Assembly (NCBI GenBank): GCA_019359325.1
Contig: JAHHHN010000001.1
Coordinates: forward strand, 620,001-684,000
DNA from: Mojavia pulchra JT2-VF2
Lineage (GTDB): Bacteria > Cyanobacteriota > Cyanobacteriia > Cyanobacteriales > Nostocaceae
Direction of reading: 5' to 3'
Length of the DNA stretch: 64,000 nt
Below, piece after piece: positions 1 through 6,940 of the stretch (its first letter is position 1; each line of letters begins with the position of its first letter). Position numbers and translations under genes: made by a program. The notes beneath the pieces are model-generated. The model did not search any database. It saw only the letters and a program-made list of their open reading frames with translations, and was not told the origin of the DNA.

Positions 1-433
1 ATAAATCATAAATCATCTCCCGTTCGCGGAACTGATAAAAGAAGGGAGTTTGAGCGCCCACGTCAGCCAGGAATGGCCCAAACCACAGCAAGTGGTTGGC
101 GATGCGGTTCAATTCCAGCATAATGACGCGGATGTAGCTGGCGCGTTTAGGTACAGCAACACCTGCTAGTTTTTCTGGGGCGTTGACGGTGACTGCTTCG
201 TTGAACATCCCCGCTGCGTAGTCCCATCGGCTGACGTAGGGAACGTACATAATCGTGGTGCGGTTTTCGGCTATTTTTTCCATTCCCCGGTGTAAGTAGC
301 CGATTACGGGTTCACAATCAATGACATCCTCGCCATCCAGGGTAACAATTAGTCGTAGAACGCCGTGCATTGAGGGATGGTGCGGCCCCATATTGAGCAC
401 CATAGGTTCAGTGCGGGTTTCTATTCTTGCCAT
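1..433 (-). CDS. ndhH: NAD(P)H-quinone oxidoreductase subunit H (NDH-1), 5' part
   Basis: This is the N-terminal part (about 144 residues) of the 49-kDa-type subunit of thylakoid NDH-1, which carries electrons to plastoquinone in respiration and cyclic electron flow. The translation starts [20 protein letters not shown] and continues with the family-typical stretches [27 protein letters not shown] and [15 protein letters not shown]. The family is normally about 394 residues, so the C-terminal two thirds lie beyond the left edge of the window. The ATG reads on the minus strand at 431-433. No ndh partner is visible on its upstream side, so it looks like a separate transcription unit. Identification is secure from sequence conservation. 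Confidence 0.97.
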   Translation of the reverse strand, partial: MARIETRTEPMVLNMGPHHPSMHGVLRLIVTLDGEDVIDCEPVIGYLHRGMEKIAENRTTIMYVPYVSRWDYAAGMFNEAVTVNAPEKLAGVAVPKRASYIRVIMLELNRIANHLLWFGPFLADVGAQTPFFYQFREREMIYDL

Positions 434-983
434 AGATACAGTGTTCTCCCGTTCATGAAAATTTAGAATTGGATCGCGTAGATGCCAACCAGACCCAATT
501 TATTGTGTCTGCCAAAGTAAGGCTCTTATAGGGGTAGGTTGGAGAGAAGATGGCAGCTGAGGGATTTTGGTTGATGTTTAATTTTGTTGCACTTCTTCAA
601 TTATTATATGAAGCTTGATAGGCAAAGAATTGATGTGCAGGAATTTTTTCATCTAATGACGTTGAGCCATCTTCCCCTGGCTAACAATTTTACTGCCACC
701 TCCACCTGCAATATCCTTGAGGCTTAGATGCAGGATGGCAAAATTAAGTTAAGTTTTTTACACACCCAAATTCAATAGTAGGGAAAACGACAGTTTATAA
801 GTTGCAGTTATCTGGCAATTATTAAATTATATCAAGGCAAAGGTAGAAAATTGGCTTTGGCGATCGCCTCTGGCACTGCGCTCCGTGCGACGCTGCACCA
901 GTTAATTAGCAATACTAAATCAAAAACTCTTCAATTAAGCCGTTTTTATGATTACTCTAATTAGTTAAACAACTTGGAAATAT
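434..983. other. Intergenic region upstream of ndhH, no gene seen
   Basis: About 550 bases without a convincing reading frame. It must hold the ndhH promoter (minus strand) and the 3' end of the secretion-type cluster. A HIP1-containing stretch near 858-900 (GGCGATCGCC followed by GC-rich short palindromes) resembles the short dispersed repeats common in Nostocales. I see no structured RNA that I can name. Confidence 0.5.
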
Positions 984-1559
984 TTACTGTGGAGGCCTTA
1001 CGCAAGGGGTTGCATTTGCAGAAGGAGTATCAGGAAAAACTGCTAAAGTATGATATTCAGGGTCACCATTTCCATAAATGACTCGGAAAGTATACAGCTT
1101 CATTTTGTCTTGCCCTTCAGTAATCACTGTTAAAAGCGTATTTTTAGTACTAACTACTCCAGGAATTGCTAATTTTTTAATGCGTCTGAGTTGAATTACG
1201 TTCGCTGCCGAGTTTTGGCAATCTCCTACGCTACCAGAACCTTCTTGATTGAACTGGGCGCACATCGGGCCATCAAAATCTATAGTTACTTGTGATGGGT
1301 CATTTAACCAAACTTTTTTTATTTTTTCTCCAGATGGAATAAAGTTTAAGTTTGTACCCTGTTCATACCAAATTTTGATGGTAGGTACTGCTCCCCCTAA
1401 ACCTTGGGCTTGGCAGGAAAAGATAGAGCGGAGAACTGAATTATCAGCTACAGCCCGACCTGCCCAAAATAACATTGCAGCCACAAAAGTCAGAGAAGCT
1501 AGAGGCAAGAAAAACGGATTATTTGGGATATTTGCTCGAAAGTTAATGTTTTTTTTCAT
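984..1559 (-). CDS. Exported protein at the end of the T4SS-like cluster (VirB9/VirB7 slot)
   Basis: The ATG at 1557-1559 (MKKNINF..., 191 aa) is preferred over a TTG 27 bases upstream. Residues about 20-40 form one hydrophobic segment ending in ...WAGRAVADN, a signal peptide or membrane anchor. The rest is predicted extracytoplasmic, with four cysteines (FSCQAQ, MCAQF, GDCQNS, TPCVRPP) that could form disulfides. I do not recognise a family by sequence. Its place directly after the VirB10-like gene, with 77 bases between, suggests a periplasmic or outer-membrane partner of that protein. The mid-protein segment KKVWLNDPSQVTIDFDGP has the beta-rich look of VirB9/TraK-like N-terminal domains. 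That link is inference from context and look, not from a diagnostic motif. Confidence 0.6.
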   Translation of the reverse strand: MKKNINFRANIPNNPFFLPLASLTFVAAMLFWAGRAVADNSVLRSIFSCQAQGLGGAVPTIKIWYEQGTNLNFIPSGEKIKKVWLNDPSQVTIDFDGPMCAQFNQEGSGSVGDCQNSAANVIQLRRIKKLAIPGVVSTKNTLLTVITEGQDKMKLYTFRVIYGNGDPEYHTLAVFPDTPSANATPCVRPPQ

Positions 1560-1636
1560 GGCTGCAAACCAAGAGATATGTAGCAATTAAAAAGGAATTA
1601 AAGAAAGAAGTATTGCCATACTTCACTGCTGACCCC

Positions 1637-3265
1637 TTAAAACTGCATAGATTGATTGACATAGATTTCAACTTCTGTTCCCGCTGGTAGAAACCAAACG
1701 TTAGTTCGCTGCATCATTTCGGAAATTGCCTGTTGGTTACGTTGGGCAATTTGCGGAACTACGGTATTCATACCACCTTCAAAAACTCCAGCCAAGATGT
1801 TGCGTGTAGGGTTAGTGTTGCTCACAATAGTACCAGTTGAAGTCGTAGTTACAACTTGAGCTTCAGTACGATTAAATAACTCAGCTGCTTTACCAAGACC
1901 TCCCAAGACGAATAATCCTACATCCATCCCGGCAATAGATGATCCTTGATTTGGAAATTGTTGTGCGACGAGGGGTTTACCTTGAGGAGCGCGAATCGTC
2001 ATTGCATTTGGCGGTAAGCTGGTTTCTGTGATCTCGCCATTATTTTTTGTAATAGCTTTGACCACATCTAGCTGTAGTAAGCCTTGTTCAGAAAGAGAAC
2101 GAATTTCAGTTAATAGCTCAGTCTCCGCAGGAATAACTACTTGACCATCTGCACCTGTTAACGGTTCTGTTAAACGTACCACAAATACATTTTTTTGGCT
2201 TTCGCTGCTATCGCTAGATGTGGAGTTAGTTGCTGCTCCAAATACAGCGGTTGCCAACACAGCTTTGACACTATTCCCTACTGCCAAGGATTTTGAAATC
2301 TGCTTAGTTTCTTTGTTCGCGATTAAAGTTTCTTTCTCTGCTTTGTTCGCAGCAGCAATAGATTCTGGTGTTTGCGTAGGGTCAATTTGCCTTGGATCAA
2401 CTTCAGGATTTGTTGCCTGTTGCTCCACATTGGGATTGTTTGCTGATGCAGAAATATGATCACGGGGGCGATCGCTAATAGTGACCTGACCGTAACTACC
2501 CAACTTCGCCAAATTGGCCCACGTCTGAAGCGGATTCATTGTAGGTGATGGAGTTACTTTGACTGATGGTTGAGTATCTGGTCTTGCAGCTACTAAGTTG
2601 GGTAATGCAGGCCTATAGTTAGTGGGTTGCAGAGATTGGGGTACTTGAACTATACGTTCAACTGTGACTATCTTAGGCACATCAACTTTTGATGTAGATT
2701 TTGATGTCCTTGGCACTCCCGCTGTCAGTCCGTCTCTGGAACTCCCTAAAGAGTTCACCTGTGTATTTCTCAGCTGTTGTTGAGCTAATTTTACAGCTTC
2801 TGATTGTTCAGTTAAAGCTAATTTTGTTTTTAGTGCCTCTATTTCTAACTCTGGGCGTGGAGATTCATTGATTACTGGTGCTGCTACTTCTGAAGCAATA
2901 ATATTCTTCTTTTTTGGCTTTTGATTGCTTCCACCCATAAGCTGCGTCAAAAATACACCAGCAAATAACACTACAGCTAGAGTGGCAGTACCCACCAAAC
3001 CTAACTTAGCAAAAGGATTAGATGAGAGGCGCTGCTCAGTGGCAACTTTTGACTGTTGAGAAGGCGATGGCTGCGAGGTGGTTGAGTCTTCTAATTTTTC
3101 GCCACTAGCAGATAGAGATCCTTCTTCATCTTCTAAACCTACCAGTTTTGCCATCCGTGATTCCCAATCTGAAGAAGCTTCTTCTGGTTGATAGTTATCA
3201 ACTGCGGGACTAATTAAAATTTCTTGAGGAACTTCTGCGGACACTGAATAGCGAGTCATAGTCAT
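1637..3265 (-). CDS. VirB10/TrbI-like T4SS scaffold protein
   Basis: A 542-aa protein with the layout of VirB10. The cytoplasmic N-terminus is about 88 residues, followed by one membrane helix (about residues 89-110, VGTATLAVVLFAGVFLTQLM), a basic stop-transfer (QKPKKKN), a long Pro/Gln/Thr-rich and partly coiled periplasmic linker (about 120-330), and a C-terminal beta-rich domain. That domain begins near FVVRLTEPLTGADGQVVIPA and ends NVWFLPAGTEVEIYVNQS, which resembles the ends of VirB10/TraB/TrbI proteins. In that family this protein spans the envelope and transmits energy from the inner-membrane ATPases to the outer-membrane channel. It lies 7 bases downstream of the second VirB8-like gene, so the two are surely co-transcribed. 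Family assignment rests on architecture and the C-terminal motif. Confidence in the precise subfamily is lower. Confidence 0.75.
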   Translation of the reverse strand: MTMTRYSVSAEVPQEILISPAVDNYQPEEASSDWESRMAKLVGLEDEEGSLSASGEKLEDSTTSQPSPSQQSKVATEQRLSSNPFAKLGLVGTATLAVVLFAGVFLTQLMGGSNQKPKKKNIIASEVAAPVINESPRPELEIEALKTKLALTEQSEAVKLAQQQLRNTQVNSLGSSRDGLTAGVPRTSKSTSKVDVPKIVTVERIVQVPQSLQPTNYRPALPNLVAARPDTQPSVKVTPSPTMNPLQTWANLAKLGSYGQVTISDRPRDHISASANNPNVEQQATNPEVDPRQIDPTQTPESIAAANKAEKETLIANKETKQISKSLAVGNSVKAVLATAVFGAATNSTSSDSSESQKNVFVVRLTEPLTGADGQVVIPAETELLTEIRSLSEQGLLQLDVVKAITKNNGEITETSLPPNAMTIRAPQGKPLVAQQFPNQGSSIAGMDVGLFVLGGLGKAAELFNRTEAQVVTTTSTGTIVSNTNPTRNILAGVFEGGMNTVVPQIAQRNQQAISEMMQRTNVWFLPAGTEVEIYVNQSMQF

Positions 3266-3272
3266 CTTAGGG

Positions 3273-3959
3273 TTAGTTTTCAGAACAATTTGTATCTTTC
3301 ATATCACAGATTTTATAAATTTTTAGTCTAGCTTCACCGAGGCGATAAACTCCTAAGTTTAATGGAGTTGGTGCATTAGGTAATGAAGTTGCTTGTTCAT
3401 CTATAGCTTGGACAAAAATTTTTTTATTTACCGGAATTGACTCACCAAGTCTATCAGAACCCTGAAAAACTAATTGATTAGCAATCATTTCCGCTTTCCA
3501 CTTACCTTCGGCTATTTTTGTAGGCTGAGAAATTCTCTGAATGACCAATATATTTTCCGTAAATTTACTGAAATTTCCTAATTTATTATTAGAGATTAAA
3601 TTAGTAATTTCCGATTGGAATTTAGGCTGAAATTCATCAGTTATCAAGTCAGAACTAATGTCCCAGACTGTTTTTGGCGGCTGTTGTTGTGACCAGGTAA
3701 GCATGAGAGTCATGGTTTCACCTATAAAGCGCCGAATCGTTTCTGGATGTCGCTCTAAATTTTCTTGAGCGTCCACGGTTATAGCACGTCCATCAATAAG
3801 TTGTACCAAACTTTGAAGTGTGGCTTGACGATTTACCTGCTGCAAAATAGAACCATGAAACATAATTACCAGTAAAGTGAACAAATGTAAACCAAATGTT
3901 CCGACTGCGAACAAAGGTAGAATACTATTTTTCTGATTTTCTGGCTTAAGTAGGTGCAT
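3273..3959 (-). CDS. VirB8-like inner-membrane T4SS protein, copy 2
   Basis: A 228-aa bitopic protein. The short N-terminus precedes one membrane helix (about residues 14-34, LPLFAVGTFGLHLFTLLVIMF), and the remainder is predicted periplasmic. This is the plan of VirB8/TraE/TrbF proteins, which assemble under the VirB10 scaffold. It is clearly paralogous to the next gene upstream: both carry FGLHL in the helix, then (V)Q(L/M)IDG(R/K), then P.(T/A)IR(R/Q)F(I/V)..TMT.M..W and PP(K/Q)T(V/I), and a C-terminal region with V(N/P)..(I/L)(F/L)V(Q/R)AID. It is shorter than its paralogue by 46 residues. The start ATG is at 3957-3959. The VirB8 label rests on topology and cluster position. Confidence 0.65.
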   Translation of the reverse strand: MHLLKPENQKNSILPLFAVGTFGLHLFTLLVIMFHGSILQQVNRQATLQSLVQLIDGRAITVDAQENLERHPETIRRFIGETMTLMLTWSQQQPPKTVWDISSDLITDEFQPKFQSEITNLISNNKLGNFSKFTENILVIQRISQPTKIAEGKWKAEMIANQLVFQGSDRLGESIPVNKKIFVQAIDEQATSLPNAPTPLNLGVYRLGEARLKIYKICDMKDTNCSEN

Positions 3960-4006
3960 TAATAATCAAATATTTAAATTGCAACGTCAAAAATTAAGGT
4001 AAAAAT

Positions 4007-4831
4007 TTACCTGATGAAGTTATCAGATTGACCGTTAGTGACGCAATTAGTTGATTTCTTTTCATTCAAGCTATTATATGCATCTAAAAGACACAAATTA
4101 CGCATTTCAAAAATTTCAAGCTTATCAGAACGGATGATAGATATAGCGCGTTGTAGGTCAGTTGTACTATCAGGTTGGGGATAAGGAAAATAATCGATCG
4201 CACGCACAAGTAAGTCTTTATTGAAGGGAATAATCACTCTTTTGCCATTAATTTGCTTATTTTGAATTAAATCAGCGACCATCCCAACACGCCACTTACC
4301 TGGTTCAATTTGTTTAGGAGGATAAATCCGCTTGATAACTAACTGTCCTGAGATAATCTGCTGAGGATTGTTAGAGAAAACTTCTGGTGGAGTCATTTGT
4401 GCAATTTGGCCTAACAAACCTTTACGGAAATCTTCAGAAAAAGCAAAACTAGCTATCCAACTAGTAGTGGTAATTCTCTGGCTACCACCTTGGGGAGTTC
4501 TAATAAGTATTCCTAAATCTGGTTTGGGTTTACTAACTTCTTCGATAGTTTGTGGCGGTAATGTCCCCGTCCAGTTAAACATGGATGTCATAGTTTTACT
4601 GACAAACTGGCGAATGGCTTGCGGTTCTCTCGCTAAATCATCAGTAACAGCTACAGGTTTGCCATCTATCATCTGCACAAAATTTGGCTGTTTTCGCAAA
4701 CTGAGTTGACGAATATTTAACCCTTGGAAGATTAAGAACAGTAAAACTAATAGATGCAATCCAAAGGTGGCAATTGCAAAAGTAGTTAAAATGCTTCCGG
4801 TGCGTTGTTTCTTTTGCAGTAAACGTACCAC
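4007..4831 (-). CDS. VirB8-like inner-membrane T4SS protein, copy 1
   Basis: A 274-aa protein with a basic N-terminus (MVRLLQKKQRTGS), one membrane helix (about residues 16-35) and a periplasmic domain. It is a tandem duplicate of the following gene, sharing the motif run described there, but has an extra segment near residues 105-135 (LGILIRTPQGGSQRITTTSW) and a longer C-terminal tail with two cysteines. The gap to the next gene is 47 bases and to the preceding VirB6-like gene 58 bases, consistent with one operon. By analogy with VirB8/TrbF it would be part of the inner-membrane core of the translocation channel. Two diverged VirB8-type proteins could form a mixed ring. That last point is inference. 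Confidence 0.65.
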   Translation of the reverse strand: MVRLLQKKQRTGSILTTFAIATFGLHLLVLLFLIFQGLNIRQLSLRKQPNFVQMIDGKPVAVTDDLAREPQAIRQFVSKTMTSMFNWTGTLPPQTIEEVSKPKPDLGILIRTPQGGSQRITTTSWIASFAFSEDFRKGLLGQIAQMTPPEVFSNNPQQIISGQLVIKRIYPPKQIEPGKWRVGMVADLIQNKQINGKRVIIPFNKDLLVRAIDYFPYPQPDSTTDLQRAISIIRSDKLEIFEMRNLCLLDAYNSLNEKKSTNCVTNGQSDNFIR

Positions 4832-4889
4832 TGATTAAATACCCCTCCCTAAAAATTAGCGCTAATTAGCAATTACATTGAGGACAATC

Positions 4890-5939
4890 CTATACCCTAT
4901 CCTTTACCCATCCAGTCATACTGCTGATAGCACTAAAAACTGCAAATCCTCCAGCAGCAGCCACAACTAAAGATAATATCGGTGCTAAAATTCCCAAAAA
5001 TATAATGAACCACATTAAGTCAGGATCAGCATTAGCATCTTGCGCTGGCCCATTCACAATAACTGCCGCAGTTAACACAGCAATAATATTAAATGAAATC
5101 TTAGCAATGCCTATAGATATAAATCCGGTTAGCCATGCGAAAATAGGTTTACCTGCTACAGGTAGCAAAGACCCACCCACCGCTAATGGCCCTAAAGCTG
5201 CTATCAGCAACATGGTAGCCTCCATCAAATTTTGGAAAGCATATTGCAATGAAATTAAAAAGTTTTTAATTGTGGTTTGAAATGTAGAACCTAACAAAGC
5301 ATTAAATGAATTTTCTGAAATATTTCCTGTGCCGTATTTAATTTGATTTACCTTAGTTTCTAGCCTATTAATCCAAGTTTTATTTCCGTATAAATCCTTA
5401 TATCCTTGCCAGAGATTATTAATTTTTTCACTGGCTTTGTTAAAGCATTGTGATTGTTGTTCTCCAGTAAGCGACTGACAAGGACGTAGGAAAGAACCAG
5501 CTACTTCTTCGGCAATACTCATATTGAGTGCTTGCTGGTAAATTTGGTTAGTATCTACAGTTACGATTACTTGTTGATTTACTGAGTTGATAAAGTTCCT
5601 GACACCTAGCGTGAGGTCAGCAAGTATGCTCTTATCTCCTGAATTAGTTAATAATATGACTACCAGAAAAGGCCAAATCATCCCCGATATCGGCTGGGAA
5701 TAATCGCTGTCTAAAACATCTTTTAACCACTGCATGACAAAGAAAAGCAGAGTTCCTACCGCAAAAAATACACCCAGCTTTGTCAACGCGCCATATAAGT
5801 TATTACTGCTATCGTTTTGTAATAGATTTAGCCATTGATTGTCCCAACCTTCGGCAATACTTTTGGCAGTTGTAGCGCCATTGCCGAGAATATCATTGAT
5901 GCCTGTGTCAGCAGAAATTTGTAAAATATAAAACTGCAT
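4890..5939 (-). CDS. VirB6/TrbL-like polytopic membrane protein
   Basis: A 349-aa polytopic protein. Hydrophobic segments are seen near residues 50-70 (GALTKLGVFFAVGTLLFFVM), 85-100 (MIWPFLVVILL), 235-262 (MEATMLLIAALGPLAVGGSL), 268-300 (IFAWLTGFISIGIAKISFNIIAVL) and 308-340 (LMWFIIFLGILAPILSLVVAAAGG). A soluble loop of about 130 residues (about 105-230) containing two Cys lies between. VirB6/TrbL proteins have this pattern of a few helices, a large periplasmic loop and a Gly/Ala-rich C-terminal bundle, and they line the inner-membrane path of the T4SS. Position between the VirB5-like and VirB8-like genes fits the virB order. The assignment is architectural. Confidence 0.65.
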   Translation of the reverse strand: MQFYILQISADTGINDILGNGATTAKSIAEGWDNQWLNLLQNDSSNNLYGALTKLGVFFAVGTLLFFVMQWLKDVLDSDYSQPISGMIWPFLVVILLTNSGDKSILADLTLGVRNFINSVNQQVIVTVDTNQIYQQALNMSIAEEVAGSFLRPCQSLTGEQQSQCFNKASEKINNLWQGYKDLYGNKTWINRLETKVNQIKYGTGNISENSFNALLGSTFQTTIKNFLISLQYAFQNLMEATMLLIAALGPLAVGGSLLPVAGKPIFAWLTGFISIGIAKISFNIIAVLTAAVIVNGPAQDANADPDLMWFIIFLGILAPILSLVVAAAGGFAVFSAISSMTGWVKDRV

Positions 5940-6046
5940 TTTTAGGTACTGGCTTTCTTTTCACAGCAAGTTAGGCAGAAAACTAGTCAAAATCCTAAGC
6001 TAACTTGCAAGCTAAATAGAAATTAGCTTTTTGAGGATGATGAGTT

Positions 6047-6859
6047 TTACTTCTCTTGTCTGCCAAACAAATCCATTTGAGAAGTAGTGCGTAACAATCT
6101 TGCAGCTTCCGCAGATGAATCTACTCGGCGCGCACGATTAGTCTCTTCCATCTGCTGAGAAATATTTGCTAAATTGAGATTAGAATACTGCAAAGAATGA
6201 TTTATATGCATACTTTGAGCAAGTGATTCACCAAGCATTTTCGATTGTTCACTTTGGATTTTAATACTTTGCAATTGCAAATCAGATTGATTACTACTAC
6301 CTTGAAGTAGTCCTCCCATACCTGGGATATTTCCTGTTGTAGCTGTAGTAGCAAGTTGACCGATTTGTTTTTGAATTTCACCGAGAAAAGTTTGGTTAGC
6401 TTTTTCTGCTTCGCTGACAACTCTTGCAATATTGTCTAGACTTTCTTCTGTATTTTGCAGCTTGATTTTTGCCCTAATTTGTCCGGCTTTACCCAAATTA
6501 CTTGCTATGGAACTACGGGTAACAAGACGATTTATTTCTTGGGTGGTTGATGTTAATTTTACTACTGAATTATTCTCAAATTTATCTGACACTGAGTTGA
6601 GAATTAGCCCGTTTAAAATTCTATCTCCTGCTGCGACGGGATTAGGTATGTTTAACTCTCCAGTAGAATCGCTGATAGCATTTTGTGACTGAATTTCTAG
6701 AGGTTTTAATGTTGGACTCAAATTATTTTTGAGATAAGTTTGTAAATCTCCCGAATATGATTGAAAATCAGCTAAAACTTTACCTAATTGTGCCGTAGCT
6801 GGTAAGGTTATCAGAAAACCTAAACTAAGAGTCAAAATGGTAATGGTAGTTTTTCGCAT
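6047..6859 (-). CDS. VirB5/TrbJ-like exported coiled-coil protein
   Basis: I take ATG 6857-6859 (MRKTTITIL..., 270 aa) as start because the longer frame begins with a TTG and would put ten charged or polar residues before the signal peptide. The signal peptide is classical: MRKTTITILTLSLGFLITL, then PATAQ, with cleavage expected after the ATA. The mature part is mostly helical and Gln/Ser/Asn-rich, with heptad-like stretches (about 120-185 and 205-250). VirB5/TrbJ proteins are small periplasmic helical proteins at the pilus tip or base, coded just after virB4. This gene sits 81 bases downstream of the VirB4-like gene. The call is from signal peptide, helical content and order. Confidence 0.6.
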   Translation of the reverse strand: MRKTTITILTLSLGFLITLPATAQLGKVLADFQSYSGDLQTYLKNNLSPTLKPLEIQSQNAISDSTGELNIPNPVAAGDRILNGLILNSVSDKFENNSVVKLTSTTQEINRLVTRSSIASNLGKAGQIRAKIKLQNTEESLDNIARVVSEAEKANQTFLGEIQKQIGQLATTATTGNIPGMGGLLQGSSNQSDLQLQSIKIQSEQSKMLGESLAQSMHINHSLQYSNLNLANISQQMEETNRARRVDSSAEAARLLRTTSQMDLFGRQEK

Positions 6860-6940
6860 ACATTGTACCTGTTGTTTAAGTTGGATCAAGATTGTACATA
6901 CTGAATTTAATTTTGACTAATGTATTAATTTCCTCAAGCA

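Noticed and set aside
620-760. Minus-strand frame with a Gly-rich end (KDIAGGGGSKIVSQGKMAQ) between ndhH and the T4SS-like cluster
   Set aside because: Only about 30 codons, closed upstream by a stop and lacking a start codon; too little to support a gene.
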